From Oscillospiraceae bacterium (GTDB taxonomy: Bacteria; Bacillota; Clostridia; Oscillospirales; UBA644): a DNA stretch of 18,494 nucleotides. The stretch is from positions 1 through 18,494 of the forward strand of contig SVMP01000019.1 in assembly GCA_015067385.1 (NCBI GenBank), written 5' to 3'. Positions 7,633 through 13,388 of the stretch are shown here, piece after piece. Made by a program: the position numbers and the translations under genes. Positions within the stretch are counted from its first letter, which is position 1. Every line of letters starts with the position of its first letter. The notes under the pieces are model-generated. The model did not search any database, was not told the DNA's origin, and saw nothing but the letters and a program-made list of their open reading frames with translations.

Positions 7633-7836
7633 ATGGCAAATAAGATTAAACTTAAGTCGCACAGAGGCGCGGCTAAGCGCTTCACTGTTCTTAAGAGCGG
7701 TAAAGTAAAAATCAATCACGCTAACAGACGTCATATCCTTACTAAAAAGACGACTAAATACAAGAGAGGCCTTCGTAAAGGTACTTACGCAAGTCCTGCA
7801 AATGCTCCCACCATCAAGAAGCTTCTTCCGTATTAA
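7633..7836 (+). CDS. rpmI: 50S ribosomal protein bL35
   Basis: This small basic protein of 67 residues is the normal length for bL35. It carries the family's KIKLKSHRGAAKRF start, the NRRHILTKK centre and the lysine-rich end IKKLLPY. The frame is open upstream, but the start is fixed by ATG 7633 and the ribosome binding site AAAGGAG (7617-7623). It lies between infC and rplT, the conserved bacterial order, 37 bases after infC. Confidence 0.97.
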   Translation: MANKIKLKSHRGAAKRFTVLKSGKVKINHANRRHILTKKTTKYKRGLRKGTYASPANAPTIKKLLPY

Positions 7837-7892
7837 TCGGAGTTTCATTAATCGTTGCGGAGAAATATTTAATTAATTGGAGGAAATTTTAA

Positions 7893-8246
7893 ATGGCAAG
7901 AGTTAAAGGCGCCATCATGACGCATAAAAGACATAAGAAGATCCTTAAGCTCGCTAAGGGTTATTTCGGAGGCAAATCCAAACTTTTCAGAACTGCTAAC
8001 GAAGCAGTAATGAAATCCCTTGTATACGCATACACCGGCAGAAAACTCAAAAAGAGAGATTTCCGTTCTCTTTGGATCACCAGAATCAGTGCTGAATGTA
8101 AAGTAAACGGCATCAACTATTCCAGATTCATGAACGGGCTCAAAAAGAGCGGCGTTGTTCTCAACAGAAAAATGCTCGCAGAGCTTGCTGTTTCCGATAA
8201 AGCTGCTTTCGCTGCTCTCGTTGAAACCGCTAAAAAAGCCCTTTAA
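7893..8246 (+). CDS. rplT: 50S ribosomal protein bL20
   Basis: The 117-residue product has the typical bL20 start MARVKGAIMTHKRHKKILKL, a long basic N-terminal tail that threads into 23S rRNA. The globular part includes KKRDFRSLWITRISAECK, NGINYSRFMNGLKKSGV and LNRKMLAELAV. A strong GGAGG (7879-7883) precedes the ATG. L20 is needed early in 50S assembly, and in Firmicutes it is also the feedback regulator of this operon through the leader RNA. The leader described upstream of infC is consistent with that. A terminator follows closely. Confidence 0.98.
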   Translation: MARVKGAIMTHKRHKKILKLAKGYFGGKSKLFRTANEAVMKSLVYAYTGRKLKKRDFRSLWITRISAECKVNGINYSRFMNGLKKSGVVLNRKMLAELAVSDKAAFAALVETAKKAL

Positions 8247-8262
8247 TTAAACGATTATCGTT

Positions 8263-8320
8263 AAGAACACAAAGGAAAAGCGCTCTGTGCCTGAACCTTT
8301 GTGTTCTTCTTATTTTAAAT
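8263..8320 (+). terminator. terminator after rplT
   Basis: A perfect 13-base stem (AAGAACACAAAGG at 8263-8275, CCTTTGTGTTCTT at 8296-8308) with a 20-base loop is followed by the T-rich CTTATTTTAAATT. It closes the infC operon. No clear consensus promoter is seen before the next gene, so some read-through is likely. Confidence 0.75.
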
Positions 8321-8332
8321 TACGGAGTATTT

Positions 8333-9241
8333 ATGAGAATACAGAAATTTATTGCCGAATGCGGCGTTTGCTCCAGAAGAGCAGCAGAAGAACTTGTTGC
8401 TGCAGGTAAAATTATGGTTAACGGTTCCGTTGCCGAGATAGGCATGGATATCGATCCCGAAAACGATCGCGTTCTTTATTCAGGCAAACGTATTTATATT
8501 AAAGCAACAGAAAAACAGTATTTTATTTTTTACAAACCGCGCGGCGTTATAACCTCTATGAAAAGAGAATCTGAAGATGAAAAGAGAGCTATAGTTGCTG
8601 ATTTTATAAAAAGAATCAAGGGTAGAGTCTACCCTGTAGGCCGTCTTGACAGAGACAGTGAGGGTATCCTTATTCTTACAGATGACGGCGAAGCAGCTCT
8701 CAGAATGACTCATCCGCGTTATCATGTCAATAAAACATACCGTGTAACCGTTCGCGGCGACGTTTCGGAAAGTCAGCTTGAAAAACTCCGTAACGGTGTT
8801 CAGCTCGAAGACGGTCTTACCAAGCCCGCTACTGTAGTTATTCAGTCTCAGGCATCCGAAAAAGGAGAAACCGAAGATACTGATCTCTACGTTGCCGATA
8901 ATGTCAAGATCATTAAAACAGCTCTTCATATGACCATCAGCGAAGGTAAAAACCGTCAGATCCGCCGTATGTGTGAAGCTGTCGGTCTTGAGGTCATGCT
9001 TCTTAAACGTATTGCTGTCGGTGAGATCCTTCTCGGCAGACTTAAACCCGGCGAATACCGTCCTATGACCGAACTTGAAAAGGAAAGACTTCTCAAGAGT
9101 CTCGGTCTTACATACGTTGCACCCGAAAAGAAGGCTAAACCCGTTGTCGAAACAAAACACGGTAAACCCATACATCGTCACGGAAGAGAAAAATCCGTAA
9201 ACGAACGCAGATTTATCAAACAGATAAAAAAGCTTAAATAA
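8333..9241 (+). CDS. RsuA/RluB-family pseudouridine synthase
   Basis: The 302-residue protein has an N-terminal S4 RNA-binding domain (residues 1-48, RIQKFIAECGVCSRRAAEELV) and the pseudouridine synthase domain (~60-240). Its catalytic motif GRLDRDSEG lies at 103-111, with Asp106 as the expected nucleophile. FYKPRGVITS at 66-75 and GKNRQIRRMCEAVG in the second half are further family signatures. The last ~60 residues are a basic, unstructured-looking tail. RluB modifies helix 89 of 23S rRNA and RsuA a site in 16S rRNA; the Bacillus-type protein of this domain layout is usually called RluB, but I cannot fix the target from sequence. The start ATG follows CGGAG. The position after the ribosomal operon fits an rRNA-modification role. 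Confidence 0.93.
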   Translation: MRIQKFIAECGVCSRRAAEELVAAGKIMVNGSVAEIGMDIDPENDRVLYSGKRIYIKATEKQYFIFYKPRGVITSMKRESEDEKRAIVADFIKRIKGRVYPVGRLDRDSEGILILTDDGEAALRMTHPRYHVNKTYRVTVRGDVSESQLEKLRNGVQLEDGLTKPATVVIQSQASEKGETEDTDLYVADNVKIIKTALHMTISEGKNRQIRRMCEAVGLEVMLLKRIAVGEILLGRLKPGEYRPMTELEKERLLKSLGLTYVAPEKKAKPVVETKHGKPIHRHGREKSVNERRFIKQIKKLK

Positions 9242-9780
9242 AAGGCTTTTCTGCTTAATGTGCTGTTCAGTTTGTCGATGACTGTTTATTACCATTACAA
9301 AATGAATATTCGTTTATCTGTCATTCAATGTAAAAATATGATAAATAAGCGGTTTTTATGTGTTTTGAAATTTTTATGATTTATTTGTGCCTGTGGATAA
9401 AATAGCATGATTTCAAGGGTTTTCCACGTTTTCAACAGGGTTTTCCACAGATTTGCATATTCAAAACAAAAGTTATGAGACGAATAAACAGGGTTTTCCA
9501 CAGGTAAGTCTGAAAACGTTGATAATTAAGGGTTTTTTTTCCACAGGCTAAATGTGACAAATATCTGCCGCATTTTTCCACAGAATCCACAATTCTCTGA
9601 AAGTCAGCATTTTCAAGGTTTTCCGAAAACTGTTCACAGAGTTATGAACAGTAAAGGTTTACCGCATTACAAATTGACCCGAATGCATACAAAAAAGCTT
9701 AATATGCAGTTTGTGTATTTTATTTTTTTACAACGATCTGCTATCAATACTCAATAATATGACACTAAAAGGAGAAAAAA
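9242..9780. other. gene-free region of about 540 bases: AT-rich segment plus DnaA-box cluster
   Basis: No convincing gene is present. Bases ~9255-9390 are very AT-rich. Bases 9392-9591 carry repeated TTTTCCACA-type nonamers, described separately. Bases 9592-9780 are AT-rich, with a weak promoter-like pair (TTGACC at 9674, CTTAAT at 9698) before the next gene. No tRNA-like or strong hairpin structure was seen. Confidence 0.7.
9392..9591. promoter_or_regulatory. DnaA-box cluster (candidate DnaA-binding region, possible origin-like element)
   Basis: One perfect DnaA box (TTATCCACA, read on the minus strand) lies at 9392-9400. Four copies of the one-mismatch box TTTTCCACA lie on the plus strand at 9441-9449, 9494-9502, 9537-9545 and 9574-9582. 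Weaker forms are at 9420-9428 (TTTTCCACG), 9429-9437 (TTTTCAACA) and 9583-9591 (GAATCCACA). Several copies share the longer context CAGGGTTTTCCACAG. The adjacent AT-rich stretch could be an unwinding region. No dnaA or dnaN is nearby and flanking genes do not diverge, so a DnaA-titration or replication-control cluster is at least as likely as a chromosomal origin. Confidence 0.6.
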
Positions 9781-10044
9781 ATGAGCGCAACAAATTTACG
9801 TAACATTGACTTTAAAAAATTCATGGAAGCCATCGACCAGTGCAAAGGCGATGTTTTCCTTGTAACCGCCGAAGGCGACAAACTTAACCTTAAAAGTAAA
9901 CTTTGTCAGATGATCGGTCTTACCAGCCTTATCGAAGGCGGAAGAATCAGCGAAGCAAAAATCGTATGTGAAAATACTGATGATGACAGCTTCCTTTTCC
10001 GATTCAATCTTTACGGTGATAAGGTTCTCGAAGAAAACAAATAA
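9781..10044 (+). CDS. small conserved-looking protein of unknown function (87 aa)
   Basis: ATG 9781 follows an excellent ribosome binding site (AAAGGAGAA, about 8 bases upstream), so this is clearly translated. The product is acidic to neutral, soluble and without a signal peptide or membrane helix. It has a helix (residues ~9-21), a beta pair (GDVFLVTAEGDKLNL), a helical stretch (KSKLCQMIGLTSLIEGG) and two more strands (EAKIVCEN, FLFRFNLYG), suggesting one compact alpha/beta domain. I do not recognise the family. It is the first gene of a tight three-gene unit: 13 bases separate it from the WYL regulator. It also lies directly after the DnaA-box cluster, which may influence its transcription. 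Confidence 0.8.
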   Translation: MSATNLRNIDFKKFMEAIDQCKGDVFLVTAEGDKLNLKSKLCQMIGLTSLIEGGRISEAKIVCENTDDDSFLFRFNLYGDKVLEENK

Positions 10045-10057
10045 TCGGTGAGTTAAA

Positions 10058-11053
10058 ATGAATGAAAGCGGCAGAAAGTTAAAGATCCTTTATTTATTGC
10101 AAGTGCTTTATAAAAAATCCGATGAAAATGATCCCGTTTCTGTTGAAACAATAATATCGGAGCTTGCAAAATATAATATTTCCGCAGAACGTAAGTCTAT
10201 TTATTCCGATATTGCGGCGCTTCGCGAATTCGGCATCGAAATAGAGACCGTAAAATCAAAATCTGTCGGTTACTACATAAAAAATAAAGTTCTCTCCGAA
10301 GAAGATATCGCATCTCTTTGGGATGCTGTTCATGCCGCTGAGTTCATCAGTCCGAAATATTGCGATAAGCTTAAAAAGAAGATCGAGGCTATTATTGGCG
10401 ACAATGAGAAAAACCGTGTCCGTCGCCGTGTTTATACGGTCAACCGTGCTCTTCGAAATCCCGAAATATTCACGGATAATCTGAACATCGTCCATTCTGC
10501 CATCGCAGAGAAAAAACAGATAACTTTTGTCTATGACGATGCGATTTCTATCGGCAGAAGAGTTAAAAAAACAACCTTCTGCGCAAGCCCGTATATCGTT
10601 ATCTGTCAAGGCGGTACGATGATGCTTATCGCAGGATGTCCCGAACTTGAGGGTCTTAACCATTTTTATATCGACCGAATGGAGTCTGTTTCTGTTTTAC
10701 AATCACCGGCAACGGATGTCAGAGAATTCGTCGGGGATATGGAATTTGACCTTATGTGCTACTCCAGAGGTCTTTTTGATTCGTATTCGCCCGATTCTGT
10801 AAATGTCGTTCTTCGCTGTAATGAAGAAATGGTAAATACTATTGTCGGTACTTTCGGCAGATCCGTCGTTGTTTCTCCGTACGGAGGTATTGCAAGCGGC
10901 ATTTATTCCGCTTCTTTTGAAACGGAGATCTCAGAGAGACTTATCTCATGGCTGTTTTTAAACAGTGCAACAGTGCGCGCTGTAGAGCCGCAGGAGCTCG
11001 TTGATGCACTTAAAGATGCCGCAAGAGATGTTTATATAAGATATTGCGATTAA
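10058..11053 (+). CDS. WYL-domain transcriptional regulator (DeoR-type HTH)
   Basis: The 331-residue protein has an N-terminal winged helix-turn-helix (residues ~6-75, ending ISAERKSIYSDIAALREFGIEI...GYYI) as in HTH_11/DeoR-type regulators. A linker helix region follows, then a WYL domain (~140-215; ITFVYDD, SPYIVICQGGTMMLIAGC, HFYIDRMESVSVL) and a C-terminal WCX region (~230-325). WYL domains are ligand- or nucleic-acid-sensing modules in bacterial regulators. It sits between the 87-residue protein and a flavin-type oxidoreductase, with short gaps (13 and 11 bases), so it probably controls its own operon. Nothing indicates a defence island here. Confidence 0.9.
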   Translation: MNESGRKLKILYLLQVLYKKSDENDPVSVETIISELAKYNISAERKSIYSDIAALREFGIEIETVKSKSVGYYIKNKVLSEEDIASLWDAVHAAEFISPKYCDKLKKKIEAIIGDNEKNRVRRRVYTVNRALRNPEIFTDNLNIVHSAIAEKKQITFVYDDAISIGRRVKKTTFCASPYIVICQGGTMMLIAGCPELEGLNHFYIDRMESVSVLQSPATDVREFVGDMEFDLMCYSRGLFDSYSPDSVNVVLRCNEEMVNTIVGTFGRSVVVSPYGGIASGIYSASFETEISERLISWLFLNSATVRAVEPQELVDALKDAARDVYIRYCD

Positions 11054-11064
11054 GGAAATTTACT

Positions 11065-11541
11065 ATGTTCAGAGAACTCACACGCCAAAATAAACAGATA
11101 TCAGATCCCGAATGCATCGATATCCTTAAAAATGAGAAGAGGGGCGTTTTGTCCGTTAACGGTGATGACGGCTACCCTTACGGAATGCCGATGAATCATT
11201 TTTATAACGAAGCCGACGGCTGCATCTATTTCCATTGCGGAAAAGGCGGTCACAGAAACGATGCTTTAACAAAGAACGACAAGGTTTCGTTTTGCGTTTA
11301 CGACAGCGGCTATCTCACCGACGGAGAATGGGCGCTTAACATCAAAAGCGTTATCGTTTTCGGTAGGGTACAGATCGTTTCCGATAAAGAAACAGTCTGC
11401 GATATAACAGCAAAATTGAGCCGAAAATTCACGCAGGACGAGGAATATATCGAACGCGAAATAGATTCTTTCGCCCACGAAACTATCCTTCTCCGCCTTT
11501 GCCCCGAACATATCTGCGGCAAACTCGTCAATGAATCTTAA
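11065..11541 (+). CDS. pyridoxamine 5'-phosphate oxidase-like (NimA-type) flavoprotein
   Basis: The start is taken as ATG 11065 with AAGGA 8 bases upstream, rather than an in-frame start inside the previous gene. This gives 158 residues. The split-barrel FMN-binding fold is indicated by RGVLSVNGDDGYPYGMPMNH (residues ~26-45), IYFHCGKGGHRNDALTKNDKVSFCVYD (~54-80) and a WALNIKSVIVFGRVQIV strand pair. These are the usual markers of the PNPOx-like/NimA group, whose members bind FMN or heme and include 5-nitroimidazole reductases. The true substrate is not deducible. It is the last gene of the three-gene operon and ends 6 bases before a terminator. Confidence 0.88.
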   Translation: MFRELTRQNKQISDPECIDILKNEKRGVLSVNGDDGYPYGMPMNHFYNEADGCIYFHCGKGGHRNDALTKNDKVSFCVYDSGYLTDGEWALNIKSVIVFGRVQIVSDKETVCDITAKLSRKFTQDEEYIEREIDSFAHETILLRLCPEHICGKLVNES

Positions 11542-11547
11542 ATAACA

Positions 11548-11576
11548 AAGACCTTACGGATTTTCCGTAAGGTCTT
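11548..11576. terminator. bidirectional terminator between convergent genes
   Basis: A perfect 13-base stem, AAGACCTTACGGA (11548-11560) and TCCGTAAGGTCTT (11564-11576), has a 3-base loop. It is followed by AATTTTATT on the plus strand and TGTTATTT on the minus strand. It separates the plus-strand operon from the minus-strand lipoprotein gene that ends at 11581. Confidence 0.9.
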
Positions 11577-11580
11577 AATT

Positions 11581-12831
11581 TTATTCTTCATTTATCGGTT
11601 CGCTCGAAACCCAGAAATATGTTCCGTCTTCGGCGAGCTTGAAGGTGTGCTTATAGGTTTGCATCATGTCTCCGAAAACAACAAGCCCCGGAAATCGTCC
11701 GCTGTAAAGATAGGTAACTTTTTCATTTTCATGATCGCCTACAGGCGTAACCCTGTATATTTGCGGTACGTTATTTCCATCGCATATCAGATCTGTTTGA
11801 GCGCCATCACTGTAAATGGCACTGACGATCATATCTTCATCTTCATTATAATCGTACTCAAAAGATATAAATTTATCGATAACATATGCGAACTCTCCGT
11901 CTGTTTCTGCATGTGATACAATGCTGTAATCGGAAAATCCGTAAGATCCGCCGTACCCCAGAGAGTATTTCAAATATTTTTCTCCATCATATGTTAAACC
12001 TTGAATACCGTAACCCGACAAAAAGCTTTTGTGTTCAACACGGACATCCTCACCGAACAATGTTTTTACCGCTTCGTTCATTTCGTTGGCGGTAAATACT
12101 GTGTATTGGATATCTTCCGTGATATATTCGCCGTTTACAAAAGAGTTTTCTGAATATATTCCTCCATCCGCAACAATGATTTCTCTTTTTTGTTCGGGCA
12201 GAATGTCATAAGCCAAAGCAAGAACATATTCGGAAGCCAGATCATCAAAAGTGGCACGCTTCGGTTGATATACGGTAACCGTATCACTGTTAGTTCTGCG
12301 GAACGGTTTAAAGTTGCAAATAGCTTCGTATACGGCTTCAAGATTGCCTTCAAAAGGTATTTCCGTTAACGAATGATCTTCTTTGCTGTTGTCGGATTCT
12401 ACGATCGGCTCGCTTGAAACCCAGAAATAAGTTCCGTCTTCGGCAAGCTTGAATACATGTTTATACGGTGTACCGTATTTTAAGATTGCTTCTTCTTTTG
12501 TTTCGTAATTAAGATATGGGGAGGGCAATGTTTCGGATGTGTATTTATCGTTGACTATTTTGTATTCATCCGTGTATTTATCGGGAATTTCAATTACGTT
12601 GATAAATTCAGAGTCTCCGTAAAAGGTTGACTCTCCGTAAAAGCTTCCGAGTTGGTCGTCGAAAACAATGTCTCCGACATTAAGGTATTTATCATATATT
12701 ATAAGATAATTTTCCGATTTTTCTGCCGAGGTCGGTATGCTATAATAATTATTACCAAATTCGCCGCCACCAAGGATGCCCTTCCATTCGTATCGTTCTT
12801 TTTCATTGTTATAGTTGGGATAACATATCAT
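11581..12831 (-). CDS. downstream fragment of a frameshifted two-module lipoprotein
   Basis: This 416-residue frame begins with an ATG (12831) inside a pentanucleotide repeat and overlaps the upstream frame by ATGA. No good ribosome binding site precedes it and it has no signal peptide. Its first ~140 residues continue the module begun in the upstream frame. Residues ~165-413 are a second, homologous copy, and both end in the same block, KLAEDGTYFWVSSEPI. Deleting one 5-base unit at the junction would fuse the frames into one exported protein of 578 residues. It is therefore best read as the 3' part of a broken or switchable gene rather than an independent cytoplasmic protein. The modules are acidic and rich in Tyr and beta strands; I do not recognise the family. 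Confidence 0.75.
   Translation of the reverse strand: MICYPNYNNEKERYEWKGILGGGEFGNNYYSIPTSAEKSENYLIIYDKYLNVGDIVFDDQLGSFYGESTFYGDSEFINVIEIPDKYTDEYKIVNDKYTSETLPSPYLNYETKEEAILKYGTPYKHVFKLAEDGTYFWVSSEPIVESDNSKEDHSLTEIPFEGNLEAVYEAICNFKPFRRTNSDTVTVYQPKRATFDDLASEYVLALAYDILPEQKREIIVADGGIYSENSFVNGEYITEDIQYTVFTANEMNEAVKTLFGEDVRVEHKSFLSGYGIQGLTYDGEKYLKYSLGYGGSYGFSDYSIVSHAETDGEFAYVIDKFISFEYDYNEDEDMIVSAIYSDGAQTDLICDGNNVPQIYRVTPVGDHENEKVTYLYSGRFPGLVVFGDMMQTYKHTFKLAEDGTYFWVSSEPINEE
11594..11655 (-). repeat. copy 2 of a 62-base internal DNA repeat in the lipoprotein gene
   Basis: It matches 12404-12465 base for base without gaps at about 85% identity and encodes the shared block KLAEDGTYFWVSSEPI. It marks the end of the second protein module. 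Confidence 0.85.
12404..12465 (-). repeat. copy 1 of a 62-base internal DNA repeat in the lipoprotein gene
   Basis: It is the partner of 11594-11655 and ends the first protein module. The high DNA identity against weak similarity elsewhere in the modules suggests recent gene conversion or strong constraint on this segment. Confidence 0.85.
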
Positions 12832-12841
12832 ATCATATCAT
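12824..12841 (-). repeat. pentanucleotide tandem repeat at the frame break (ATATG on the coding strand)
   Basis: Plus-strand CATAT is repeated three times, followed by CAT (3.6 copies). It lies exactly where the two lipoprotein frames meet. A change of one 5-base unit changes the frame; removing one unit joins the two frames without a stop. Confidence 0.9.
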
Positions 12842-13322
12842 CCCGACACCGAGGTATTTCATGCGTGAGTTTAACTTCTTTGCCGAAAAGTTCCCGAGCC
12901 ATTTGCTCAACTTGTTCCGTTTCAAGATAGTACAACCGTCCGTCATAATCTGGATTATAAGGATTAGGTTCATCAAATTGCTCATATGGCCAAGTTTCTT
13001 TGATGTAATTATAGTCTTTTACTGCAAAAACAGCGAAAAGTCTATCTTGATTTGAAAGATCTTTTTCTGTTACACGGTATGTTCGATATGTATTTATAGT
13101 GTATTCGGTTTTTTCTGTGGTGTTAGACCTGTTAATTGCCTCTGCAAACCGAAGTTTAAACATATCGTAAGTTTCTGCGACCTCAGGCTCTGATATATAT
13201 ATCGGACTGAAAACCTCCGTTTCCGGAACGACTGCCGGGTCATAAGGCTCGGAGCAAGAGCAGAAGAGAAACATTGATAATGTAAAAATCAGAAGCACAA
13301 ATAATGTGTGTTTTGTTTTCAT
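12828..13322 (-). CDS. upstream fragment of a frameshifted two-module lipoprotein (with signal peptide)
   Basis: The start is placed at ATG 13322, just before a basic, hydrophobic N-terminus; GGAGG at 13337-13341 lies 14 bases upstream. A TTG at 13343 in the same frame is a poorer choice because it overlaps the ribosome binding site. The 164-residue product has a lipoprotein signal peptide ending LFCSC (Cys24 is the likely lipidated residue). The first ~115 residues of a module follow, ending in VEQMARELFGKEVKLTHE. This aligns with MNEAVKTLFGEDVRVEHK in the second module of the downstream frame, showing that translation stops in mid-module. It lies 66 bases after the FtsX-like permease gene with no terminator between, so the two are probably cotranscribed. 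Function unknown; a substrate-side partner of the permease is possible. Confidence 0.75.
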   Translation of the reverse strand: MKTKHTLFVLLIFTLSMFLFCSCSEPYDPAVVPETEVFSPIYISEPEVAETYDMFKLRFAEAINRSNTTEKTEYTINTYRTYRVTEKDLSNQDRLFAVFAVKDYNYIKETWPYEQFDEPNPYNPDYDGRLYYLETEQVEQMARELFGKEVKLTHEIPRCRDDMI

Positions 13323-13388
13323 AACCGTTAAACTATCCTCCAATCTTTTTATTGTATTTTTTACTAATCGATCTTTTTAGTTTGTATC

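Noticed and set aside
9228..9250. Terminator after the pseudouridine synthase gene
   Set aside because: The AAAAGC/GCTTTT stem is only 6 pairs, mostly A-T, overlaps the stop codon and lacks a clean T run.
8480..9295. 271-residue minus-strand frame over the pseudouridine synthase
   Set aside because: Phe/Lys/Ser-rich composition with no motif; it is the shadow of a clear RsuA/RluB gene.
9554..9757. 67-residue open frame between the DnaA-box cluster and the next gene
   Set aside because: No ribosome binding site, unlike any protein pattern, and its 5' part is made of the TTTTCCACA repeats themselves.
9242..9780. Calling this region the chromosomal origin oriC
   Set aside because: DnaA boxes are convincing, but dnaA, dnaN, rpmH and divergent gene orientation are missing, so only a DnaA-box cluster is claimed.
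12828..12831. Reading the ATGA overlap as normal translational coupling of two lipoprotein-operon genes
   Set aside because: The second frame has no signal peptide or ribosome binding site and begins in the middle of a module that is duplicated intact further on.
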